Shown: positions 1 through 5,259 of the stretch, piece after piece
Layout of the letters: each line of letters opens with the position of its first letter
Numbering within the stretch: the stretch's first letter is position 1
Position numbers and translations under genes: made by a program
The notes under the pieces: generated by a model
What the model was told of the DNA's origin: nothing
Database searches by the model: none
What the model saw: only the letters and a program-made list of their open reading frames with translations
DNA from: Actinomycetota bacterium
GTDB taxonomy: Bacteria; Actinomycetota; Actinomycetes; Mycobacteriales; Mycobacteriaceae
NCBI GenBank assembly: GCA_005789055.1
Contig: SYAA01000352.1
Coordinates: forward strand, 1 to 5,264
Direction: 5' to 3'
DNA: 5,264 bases

Positions 1-182
1 CCATCGTCATCGTCACTCACAACATGCAGCAGGCGGCCCGGGTGAGCGATCACACAGCGTTCTTCAATCTTGAGGCAACCGGGAGGCCTGGCCGGCTTGT
101 CGAGTTCGACGAAACCGGAAAGATCTTCTCCAACCCCAGTCAGAAATCGACCGAGGATTACATCTCCGGCCGGTTCGGCTGA
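1..182 (+). CDS. phoT: Phosphate ABC transporter ATP-binding protein PhoT/PstB, C-terminal end (5' truncated)
   Basis: Only the last 59 codons are present, read from base 3 to the TGA at 180-182. The fragment opens with [11 protein letters not shown], the end of an ABC ATPase nucleotide-binding domain, with the switch-loop histidine in THN. It closes with [11 protein letters not shown], the typical PstB C-terminus (usually TEDYITGRFG). PstB proteins hydrolyse ATP on the cytoplasmic face of the PstSCA permease to drive high-affinity phosphate import. The stretch [21 protein letters not shown] corresponds to the usual 'GxLIEYGxTxxIF' segment. The gene converges on phoY2, whose stop codon lies six bases away. 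The Walker A and B and signature motifs lie outside the window. The symbol phoT follows mycobacterial usage; pstB is the general name. The family call is firm; which mycobacterial PstB paralogue it is rests on the neighbour phoY2. Confidence 0.93.
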   Translation, partial: IVIVTHNMQQAARVSDHTAFFNLEATGRPGRLVEFDETGKIFSNPSQKSTEDYISGRFG

Positions 183-188
183 CGGCGG

Positions 189-854
189 CTAGTAGGTCGC
201 GACGTCTTCTTCCTCGGGCAGCCGGCCGGTGACCTGGAAGATGACCCGCCGCGAGATCTCGACCGCGTGGTCGGCGAAGCGTTCGTAGAAACGCCCGAGC
301 AACGTGACGTCCACCGCGGCGGCGACGCCGTGTTTCCACTCCCGGTCCATCATCACGCTGAACAGGTGGCGATGCAGATCGTCCATGGCGTCGTCTTCTT
401 CGCGGATCAGCCGCGCCTGGTCCGGATCGCGGGACAACAGGACTTCGCGCGCGCTGTTGCCCAGTTCGACGGCGATCCGGCCCATCTCGGCGAAGTAGCC
501 GTTGACCTCTTCGGGTAGGGCGTGCCGGGGATGGCGCCGACGTGCGATCTTGGCGACATGCAGGGCCAGTGCTCCCATGCGTTCGACGTCCGCGACGATC
601 TGGATGGAGCCGACGATGGCCCGCAGGTCCCCGGCCACCGGGGCCTGCAGCGCCAGCAGCACGAAGGCGGCCTCCTCGGCCCGGGCGCTGGCGGCGATGA
701 TGTTCTCGTGATCGCCGATCACCTGCTCGGCGAGCGCTAAGTCCGCCTGCAGCAGGGCCTGGGTCGCGCGCTCCATCGCGATACCCGCCATCCGGCACAT
801 CTCGGCAAGCTGGCGGGTCAGCGCATCCAGTTGCTCGTGGTACGCGATCCTCAT
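189..854 (-). CDS. phoY2: PhoU-family phosphate signalling regulator PhoY2
   Basis: The product is a 221-residue all-helical PhoU protein with the two expected three-helix repeats. In the first (about 72-104) [23 protein letters not shown] carries the conserved Asp/Glu/Arg cluster; in the second (about 182-210) [23 protein letters not shown] carries the matching ERFADHA motif. PhoU proteins sit between the Pst transporter and a phosphate-sensing histidine kinase. In mycobacteria PhoY1 and PhoY2 restrain SenX3-RegX3 signalling when phosphate is plentiful, and PhoY2 loss is linked to altered persister formation. The first repeat reads ERMGAL where many PhoU proteins have ERxGD, a change I also recall in M. 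tuberculosis PhoY2. The tail [11 protein letters not shown] is acidic and a few residues longer than the remembered 213-residue M. tuberculosis protein. The ATG at 852-854 is the only possible upstream start, because an in-frame TAA lies two codons before it (858-860). No Shine-Dalgarno is visible, which fits a leaderless mRNA. Confidence 0.95.
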   Translation of the reverse strand: MRIAYHEQLDALTRQLAEMCRMAGIAMERATQALLQADLALAEQVIGDHENIIAASARAEEAAFVLLALQAPVAGDLRAIVGSIQIVADVERMGALALHVAKIARRRHPRHALPEEVNGYFAEMGRIAVELGNSAREVLLSRDPDQARLIREEDDAMDDLHRHLFSVMMDREWKHGVAAAVDVTLLGRFYERFADHAVEISRRVIFQVTGRLPEEEDVATY

Positions 855-866
855 CGGTTAAGCCTA
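855..866 (-). promoter_or_regulatory. Candidate -10 element for a leaderless phoY2 transcript
   Basis: Read on the minus strand, TAGGCT (866-861) fits the mycobacterial SigA -10 pattern TANNNT. Six bases (TAACCG) separate it from the phoY2 ATG, so transcription starting seven bases after the hexamer would begin on the A of the start codon. The absence of a Shine-Dalgarno and the in-frame TAA inside this spacer agree with leaderless translation, which is common in mycobacteria. No good -35 hexamer is visible at 17-18 bases; the nearest TTG-like sequence (TTGGTCA) lies about 25 bases upstream. The promoter may therefore need an activator. Confidence 0.45.
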
Positions 867-891
867 CGTCCCACGGGTCCGATCCGCGGCC

Positions 892-916
892 TGACCAAAC
901 TGAACGCCGGGTGAAT
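892..916 (-). promoter_or_regulatory. Possible pho-box-like direct repeat upstream of phoY2
   Basis: On the minus strand this stretch reads ATTCACC, then GTTCAGT exactly 11 bases later, then GGTCA. The two TTCA cores (plus-strand TGAA at 912-915 and 901-904) are one helical turn apart. They lie about 47-61 bases upstream of the phoY2 start, where an OmpR/PhoB-type activator normally binds. Response regulators of this family, including PhoB and mycobacterial RegX3, bind 11-bp-phased direct repeats, and RegX3 sites as I remember them contain GTTCAC-like cores. The match is short, so assignment to RegX3 is a guess based on the phosphate genes around it. Confidence 0.25.
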
Positions 917-921
917 GCCAG

Positions 922-2859
922 CTACTCGCAGGTGACGTCGGCGCCGTTGGTCACAATCAGATCCGCCGGAAGTTTCGTGGGCGTGCTGCTACCGGCGTGG
1001 GTGACCGAGACAGTCAGCGGCGTTCCACTGGCTTGCGGGTACCGCAGATCGGCGAAATCCGGCGCGAGCACCACCATCACTGTTTCGCCGAGACCGCTGA
1101 TCCGCTCGATGCGGGCGCCCGGCAGGGTCGCGGCCACGGTGGCGGCGGCCTGCTCGTTGCCCAGGGAGTAGAAGACGCTGGTCTCGGTGACCGAACCGTA
1201 GTCCCAGGAGTAGTCGGGTTCGAGCACGTTGAAGCCGTACAGGTCGAGTTCGCCGGAGGTCGCGGTGGCCAAACCATAGATTTCGGTGGCGTTGCCGACC
1301 TGCACCGTGACGTCGCGTGGTTCGGCCGCCACCGTCTTGACCTCCTCGGTCACGGTGGTTTCGGTGACCTCCTCGGTCACGGTCGGTTCGGTGCTGTCAG
1401 CGGCGGAGTCCGGCGCGGTCGTTGATGTCGGGTACCCGGACTCGGTCGGCGATGGGGACGTGGTCGTGGTGGTCGGGCTGGTCGTGATCTGGGTCGCCAT
1501 CGTCGCGACGGTCAGCGGACTCAAGGTCTCGTTGTTGTCATTTTCCCCGGGCAATGGCTCATCCTCGATGATCGCATCGAAGAGAGCCTGAATGTCCTCA
1601 GTGCGGGGCTGCTCGTTGCCCTCTTCGTCGGCGAGTCCGGTGGTGGGAACCGTGACGAAGGTGATGCGTCCGGCGTTCATTCCCTGCAGTGACTGACCAA
1701 GCCGCACCAGGTCCCGGGTTTGGATGTTGTCGACGAAGCTGTCGTCGATGAAAGTGTTGACCACCTCGTTGAGCCTGCTGACGTCGAAGAGTGTCTCGGT
1801 GGAGATCATCGACCGCAACAGCGAGGACAGGAATAGTTGCTGGCGTTTGATGCGACCGTAGTCACCGTTGTCCTCGGTGGTGATCGATCGCGCGCGGACA
1901 TAGTTCAGGGCAGTGGGGCCGTCGAGTTTCTGACGGCCGGCGGTGGCCAGCACGGTGCCCAATTCGGTGTCCTCCAAAGGTGTGGTGGTGCACACCTCGA
2001 CCCCACCGAGGGCGTCGACCATCGCGGAGAAACCGGCGAAATCGACAGCCATGAAACGGTTGATGGCAAGTCCGGAGATCTTCTGGATCGCCTTGACCAG
2101 ACACTTGGGGCCACCGAGGGCATAGGCCGAGTTGAGCTTGCTGGTAGTGAGCCGCTCGTTGTCGCTCCACTCGCCGGTGTTCCTGTCGTACACCGGTCCG
2201 TATCTGCCGGTTTCGGGATCCCATGCCTGGCAGTTGATCGGTGTGATCCCCAGGTCGCGGGGGAAGGAGACAGCCACCACACGACTGCGATTGGCGGGGA
2301 TGTTGACCAACATGATGGTGTCGGAACGGGCCCCCTCGGCGATGCTGGTATCGCCTGCCCCGATCTCTCCGTTCGCGCCGATCCGGCTGTCGACGCCGAT
2401 GATCAAGAAGTTTTCGTCGCCGTTCTGGGCATTGCGGTCGCGGATGTCACTGGAGTTCGGGTCCAGTGCCGCGATGGTGTTCAGCAGGCTGTTTTTCGCG
2501 CTCTGCCACTGCCATGCCGCACCGGTGACGGCCAACGTCGACACCGCGATGAGCACGGCCGCCGACCGGGCGGCCAGCAACGCCGGGCGTCGGCGGCGGC
2601 TGCGTGCGCGTGCCGACACCGAGATCGGGACGGTGGCGTCGGCGCCGGCGCCCGGGGGATGTGCGCCCGGGGGATGTGCGCCCGGGGTATGTGCGCCCGG
2701 GGTATGTGCACGGTGCCGGGTGACCGGGGCGAGGCGACTGCTGCCGGTGACTTTGGCGAGCACATCGGCAACCGCGATGCCTTCGGTGTGGTGTCCGGAC
2801 GTGCCGGGGACGGCCGCGTCGCCAGGGCGGCCCGGAGTGGCGTTCTCGCCGTCACTCAT
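922..2859 (-). CDS. LytR-CpsA-Psr (LCP) family cell-wall glycopolymer ligase with LytR_C domain (Rv0822c-like)
   Basis: The 645-residue product is a single-pass membrane protein. The cytoplasmic N-terminus (1-92) holds a GIAVADVLAKVTG segment, a four-copy AH[T/P]PG repeat (51-70) and an Arg-rich stop (RARSRRRRP). One transmembrane helix follows (about 93-116). The extracellular LCP domain (about 150-350) has FLIIGVDSR, ARSDTIMLVNIP, SFPRD (R201, D202), KLNSAYALGG, DFAGFSAMVDALGGVEVC, LDGPTALNYVRARS and DYGRIKRQQ; these Arg and Asp residues bind the polyprenyl-pyrophosphate substrate. A Thr/Ser/Pro-rich acidic linker (about 446-512) leads to a LytR_C domain (about 514-602). LCP enzymes transfer lipid-linked glycopolymer, in mycobacteria arabinogalactan, onto peptidoglycan. 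Conserved motifs are intact, so activity is expected, but the substrate is inferred from the family. Cysteines occur at 210, 253, 290 and 644. The ATG is supported by GGAGG eleven bases upstream and an in-frame TGA at 2881-2883 that rules out a longer protein. Confidence 0.92.
   Translation of the reverse strand: MSDGENATPGRPGDAAVPGTSGHHTEGIAVADVLAKVTGSSRLAPVTRHRAHTPGAHTPGAHPPGAHPPGAGADATVPISVSARARSRRRRPALLAARSAAVLIAVSTLAVTGAAWQWQSAKNSLLNTIAALDPNSSDIRDRNAQNGDENFLIIGVDSRIGANGEIGAGDTSIAEGARSDTIMLVNIPANRSRVVAVSFPRDLGITPINCQAWDPETGRYGPVYDRNTGEWSDNERLTTSKLNSAYALGGPKCLVKAIQKISGLAINRFMAVDFAGFSAMVDALGGVEVCTTTPLEDTELGTVLATAGRQKLDGPTALNYVRARSITTEDNGDYGRIKRQQLFLSSLLRSMISTETLFDVSRLNEVVNTFIDDSFVDNIQTRDLVRLGQSLQGMNAGRITFVTVPTTGLADEEGNEQPRTEDIQALFDAIIEDEPLPGENDNNETLSPLTVATMATQITTSPTTTTTSPSPTESGYPTSTTAPDSAADSTEPTVTEEVTETTVTEEVKTVAAEPRDVTVQVGNATEIYGLATATSGELDLYGFNVLEPDYSWDYGSVTETSVFYSLGNEQAAATVAATLPGARIERISGLGETVMVVLAPDFADLRYPQASGTPLTVSVTHAGSSTPTKLPADLIVTNGADVTCE
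1338..1383 (-). repeat. 19-bp direct repeat in the LCP acidic linker (TVTEEV x2)
   Basis: Nineteen identical bases occur at 1338-1356 and 1365-1383, with a period of 27 bases (nine codons). They encode TVTEEV at residues 493-498 and 502-507, in the Thr-rich linker between the LCP and LytR_C domains. The second copy contains a perfect inverted repeat, GTGACC-TCCTC-GGTCAC (1364-1380). The first copy keeps five of the six stem pairs (1338-1352). The simplest reading is slippage or duplication in an unconstrained spacer. Confidence 0.7.
2651..2710 (-). repeat. 15-bp tandem repeat, four copies, in-frame in the LCP N-terminus
   Basis: Four back-to-back 15-bp units on the plus strand begin at 2651, 2666, 2681 and 2696. 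Two read CCCGGGGGATGTGCG and two read CCCGGGGTATGTGCG, the last of these ending in A. The only internal difference is one G/T position shared by adjacent pairs. On the coding strand they give AHTPG-AHTPG-AHPPG-AHPPG (residues 51-70), in the cytoplasmic tail just before the Arg-rich stop and membrane helix. Because the unit is a multiple of three, copy-number changes would keep the reading frame, which makes this a candidate variable-number repeat. Confidence 0.95.
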
Positions 2860-2870
2860 ATTCCAGGCAG

Positions 2871-2875
2871 CCTCC
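2871..2875 (-). promoter_or_regulatory. Ribosome binding site of the LCP gene
   Basis: GGAGG on the minus strand ends eleven bases before the ATG at 2857-2859. It is a full Shine-Dalgarno core at slightly long but workable spacing. It shows that this gene has a leadered mRNA, unlike phoY2. Confidence 0.7.
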
Positions 2876-2890
2876 GGCTTTCAGGGTGTC

Positions 2891-2940
2891 GCGAACGCGC
2901 CAGTGCGTTCCGCAACCGCGATGCGGGATCCCCCGGCATC
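2891..2940 (-). promoter_or_regulatory. Two adjacent imperfect hairpins in the presumed LCP leader
   Basis: The first is GCGAACGC (2891-2898) facing GCGTTCCGC (2905-2913) across a six-base loop, with one bulged C. The second is GATGCGGG (2920-2927) facing CCCGGCATC (2932-2940) across a four-base loop, again with one bulged base. Both lie upstream of the Shine-Dalgarno and would be in the 5' leader of an mRNA starting near 2996. They may affect translation or mRNA stability. I recognise no riboswitch class, and GC-rich DNA forms such structures by chance fairly easily. Confidence 0.35.
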
Positions 2941-3002
2941 CGGGTTGCCAATCCGTAGACCCCGGGGAACCCCCGACGACCCAGATTCACAACAGAAGCA
3001 CC

Positions 3003-3008
3003 ATCGTA
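3003..3008 (-). promoter_or_regulatory. Candidate -10 element upstream of the LCP gene
   Basis: The minus strand reads TTAG-TACGAT-GG, and TACGAT fits the SigA -10 pattern TANNNT. No TTGACA-like hexamer sits 16-18 bases upstream, so the call depends on the -10 alone. A start about seven bases downstream (near 2996) would give a leader of roughly 137 bases, in line with the leadered, Shine-Dalgarno-bearing LCP gene. Confidence 0.3.
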
Positions 3009-3070
3009 CTAACTGAACCTGAGAGAGTGCGAGGTCATCGTCTTATTCGTGACCATCCCGGGGTCCGGCA

Positions 3071-3085
3071 GGTGGCTCAGCCACC
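3071..3085 (-). other. Perfect short hairpin centred on the dus stop codon
   Basis: GGTGGC (3071-3076) and GCCACC (3080-3085) are exact inverted repeats. The three-base loop between them is the TGA stop codon of the dus gene (3077-3079). In mRNA this gives a six-pair GC-rich stem with UGA in the loop. No U-tract follows, so it is not a standard intrinsic terminator. It could slow 3' exonucleases or be coincidental. Confidence 0.4.
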
Positions 3086-4249
3086 GGAGTTCATGACGTC
3101 GGCGCCGACCGGCACCGTGGGATCGTCGGGGTCGTCGAGCCATCCCTGCGGCAGAGCGACCGCAGCGGCCGAGCCCTGCCGTCCGCGGGGACCGCCCGCG
3201 GCAGCCGGAAACGCGACCGAGCGATCCAGTTGGCCCAGCAGCAGATCGAGTCCATCCAGCGTGCTGACCAGCGCCAACGACCGCCGCAGGTCCGACCCGG
3301 CCGGGAAGCCGTGCAGGTACCAGGCGACGTGCTTACGGATGTCGCGCATGCCCTTGTCCTCACCGAAATGTGCGGCCAGCAACGCGCCGTGGCGGCGGAT
3401 GATGTCGGCGACCTCTCCCAGGGTGGGCGGCGTCGGTGCCGGAGCGCCGGTGAACGCCGCGGACAACTCGGCGAACAGCCACGGCCGGCCCAGGCATCCC
3501 CGGCCGATGACGACGCCGTCGCAACCGGTGGCGGCCATCATCGTGCCGGCGTCCGCGGCCTCGAAGATGTCGCCGTTGCCCAGCACCGGGATCGAGGTGA
3601 CGGCCGCTTTGAGTTCGCCTATCCGATTCCAATCCGCCGATCCTGAGTAGCGCTGAGCCGCAGTCCGAGCATGCAGGGCCACCGCCGCTGCACCCTCCTG
3701 CTCGGCGATCCGGCCGGCATCGAGGTGGGTGTGGTGCGCCTCGTCAATGCCCACCCGGAACTTGACCGTCACCGGGATCGAGGTTCCCGCGGTTGCTCGT
3801 ACGGCGGCGGCGACGATCTGGGCGAACAGTCGGCGTTTGTAGGGCAGGGCGGCTCCGCCGCCGCGGCGGGTCACCTTGGGCACCGGGCAGCCGAAGTTCA
3901 TGTCGACGTGGTCGGCGAGGCCGTCCTCGGCGATCATCCTGACCGCCTCGTAGGTGTTCGCCGGATCGACGGCGTACAGCTGTAGTGATCGAGGCGACTC
4001 GTCGGGGGAGAACGTCGTCATGTGCATGGTGACGGGATGGCGTTCGACTAACGCGCGCGCGGTGACCATCTCGCAGACATAGAGCCCGCTGACCGTGCCG
4101 GCCCGTTGCTCCTCGAGTTCGCGGCACAGGGTTCGAAACGCGACGTTGGTGACCCCGGCCATGGGTGCCAGGACTACCGGGCTGCGCAGCGACAGCGAAC
4201 CGATCCGCAGCCCGGCGGCAGCCGGCGCCGTGGCGGCAGCATTCATCAT
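3077..4249 (-). CDS. dusB: tRNA-dihydrouridine synthase, DusB/NifR3 family
   Basis: The 390-residue protein is an FMN-dependent TIM-barrel enzyme that uses NADPH to reduce specific uridines to dihydrouridine in the tRNA D-loop. Visible landmarks in order are the FMN-binding APMAGVTNVAFR (28-39), MNFGCPVPKVTRRGGGAALP with catalytic Cys121, VTVKFRVG with FMN-contacting Lys163, HARTAAQRYSG with His193, GNGDI (224-228) and the phosphate-binding GRGCLGRPWLF (249-259). A helical C-terminal domain with MRDIRKHVAWYLHGFPAG (301-318) follows, ending in a Gly/Ala/Asp-rich tail. Older annotations call this gene a nifR3-like regulator, but all enzyme motifs are present. Two consecutive ATGs (4249 and 4246) are possible starts; neither has a Shine-Dalgarno. 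The desA1 stop codon lies just seven bases upstream, so coupled translation within one operon is likely. Which tRNA position it modifies cannot be read from the sequence. Confidence 0.94.
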   Translation of the reverse strand: MMNAAATAPAAAGLRIGSLSLRSPVVLAPMAGVTNVAFRTLCRELEEQRAGTVSGLYVCEMVTARALVERHPVTMHMTTFSPDESPRSLQLYAVDPANTYEAVRMIAEDGLADHVDMNFGCPVPKVTRRGGGAALPYKRRLFAQIVAAAVRATAGTSIPVTVKFRVGIDEAHHTHLDAGRIAEQEGAAAVALHARTAAQRYSGSADWNRIGELKAAVTSIPVLGNGDIFEAADAGTMMAATGCDGVVIGRGCLGRPWLFAELSAAFTGAPAPTPPTLGEVADIIRRHGALLAAHFGEDKGMRDIRKHVAWYLHGFPAGSDLRRSLALVSTLDGLDLLLGQLDRSVAFPAAAGGPRGRQGSAAAVALPQGWLDDPDDPTVPVGADVMNSGG

Positions 4250-4256
4250 GCGCCGA

Positions 4257-5255
4257 CTAGGGCGCGGCGCCGGCCAGTACGGACTTGGCGGCCCGCTTCT
4301 CCGCCAGCTTCGCGTCCCGGTCCAGCTTGCGCACCTTAGCTTCTTCGAACTTCACGCAGGTCTGCTCGAGGTCCTCGATCAACGTGCCGAGTTCGTCGCG
4401 CATCCGGGCGCCCTCTCCGGTGAAGTCGTCGCGCTCGAAGATCCGCCACTTCTTGAGTATCGGCATCACCACGTCCTCGAGGTGGATCCGCGGGTCATAC
4501 ACCCCGCCGGTGGCGATGATTACGGCCTTTCGGCGGAACTCCGGAACGGTGTACCCGGGCATTTTGAAGTTGTGCAGGATCCGGTGCACCGACTTGATCG
4601 CCTGGTTGGGGGCGATGTCCAATCCGGCGGCGCTGACGTCGCGGTAGAAGATCATGTGCAGGTTCTCGTCGTTGGAGATCCGCGCCAGAAGTTGCTCGGC
4701 CACCGGATCGTTGCATGCCTTGCCGGTGTTTCGGTGCGAGACGCGGGTCGCCAGTTCCTGGAAGCTGACGTACATCACCGCGTCGAACAGGCTCTCGGCG
4801 AACAGGTCGCCCTGGGCATTCTGGCCCGGGCTGAACCCCCGGGTCATCTGTTCCATCCGCAACTCCTCGAGTTCTACCGGGTCGCAGTTGCGGGTAACCA
4901 CCAGGTAGTCGCGGATCGAGATGCCGTGGCGGTTCTCCTCGGCGGTCCACCGGTTGACCCAGAACCCCCATGCACTGTCCATCGAGAAGTTCATGGCGAT
5001 CTCGCGGTGATACGCCGGCAGGTTGTCCTCGGTCAGCAGATTCTGCACCATCGCGACTCGGGCCACCTCGGAGAGCTTGGCCTGGTCGGGATCCCAGTCC
5101 TGGCCGCCGAGGGCGTAATAGTTCTTGCCGTCCGACCAGGGAATGTAGTCGTGCGGGTTCCAGTCCTTGGTCATCGACAGATGGCGATTGATGAGCTTCT
5201 CCGCGACCGGTTCGAGCGCGCGCAGGAGTTCGATATTGGGCAGGTCTGCTGACAT
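4257..5255 (-). CDS. desA1: Acyl-[acyl-carrier-protein] desaturase DesA1
   Basis: This 332-residue soluble, ferritin-like di-iron desaturase introduces a double bond into an ACP-bound long acyl chain. In mycobacteria DesA1 acts on meromycolate precursors of mycolic acid. The six expected iron ligands can be placed: E76 in TEDN, E107 and H110 in AEENRHG, E167 in FQELATRVSH, and E197 and H200 in NDENLH. Near-invariant blocks HDYIPWSDGKNYYALGGQDW (35-54), HRNTGKACNDPVA and GGVYDPRIHLEDVVMPILKKWRIFERDDFTGEG support DesA1 rather than a distant paralogue. The C-terminal tail (about 303-332) is Lys/Ala/Glu-rich, differs from the remembered M. tuberculosis tail and makes the protein slightly shorter than its 338 residues. 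The ATG at 5253-5255 has GGAGG four bases upstream. The dus gene follows after seven bases. The promoter, where the repressor MadR is known to act on desA1 in mycobacteria, is outside the window. Confidence 0.95.
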   Translation of the reverse strand: MSADLPNIELLRALEPVAEKLINRHLSMTKDWNPHDYIPWSDGKNYYALGGQDWDPDQAKLSEVARVAMVQNLLTEDNLPAYHREIAMNFSMDSAWGFWVNRWTAEENRHGISIRDYLVVTRNCDPVELEELRMEQMTRGFSPGQNAQGDLFAESLFDAVMYVSFQELATRVSHRNTGKACNDPVAEQLLARISNDENLHMIFYRDVSAAGLDIAPNQAIKSVHRILHNFKMPGYTVPEFRRKAVIIATGGVYDPRIHLEDVVMPILKKWRIFERDDFTGEGARMRDELGTLIEDLEQTCVKFEEAKVRKLDRDAKLAEKRAAKSVLAGAAP

Positions 5256-5259
5256 GGCC

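Larger units (their letters stand above)
2860..3076. other. Non-coding gap between the dus and LCP genes
   Basis: This 217-base stretch separates two genes read in the same direction. I see no convincing protein-coding frame, tRNA or insertion sequence in it. On the minus strand, from dus towards the LCP gene, it holds a possible -10 hexamer (3003-3008), two neighbouring imperfect hairpins (2891-2940) and the LCP ribosome binding site (2871-2875). No run of T follows any hairpin near the dus end, so no classical intrinsic terminator is evident and read-through from dus remains possible. Confidence 0.6.

Noticed and set aside
64..798. Minus-strand open frame of 244 codons overlapping phoY2 in another frame
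   Set aside because: The product is Arg/Gly/Pro-rich low complexity, as expected for an out-of-frame reading of a high-GC gene; the overlapping frame encodes a clear PhoU protein.
2896..2913. GGAAC / GTT pair on the minus strand resembling an ECF (SigE-type) promoter upstream of the LCP gene
   Set aside because: Only about ten bases separate the two elements; ECF promoters need roughly 15-17.
1837..2958. Plus-strand open frame of 373 codons opposite the LCP gene
   Set aside because: It lies antisense to a gene with intact family motifs. Its product has low-complexity Cys/Arg/Gly content, including a GMCAR repeat that is just the other reading of the 15-bp tandem repeat. Long shadow frames are common in GC-rich DNA.
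3051..3065. GACC...GGTC inverted repeat downstream of dus considered as an intrinsic terminator
   Set aside because: The stem is only four pairs and no T-run follows on the minus strand.
2886..3650. Plus-strand open frame across the dus-LCP gap and the dus 3' end
   Set aside because: Most of it is antisense to dus, the composition is Ser/Pro/Arg-rich, and no Shine-Dalgarno or family resemblance supports it.
4095..5252. Plus-strand open frame of 385 codons opposite desA1 and the dus 5' end
   Set aside because: It mirrors the desA1 reading frame almost exactly. The product resembles no family I recognise, and desA1 on the other strand has all its iron ligands.
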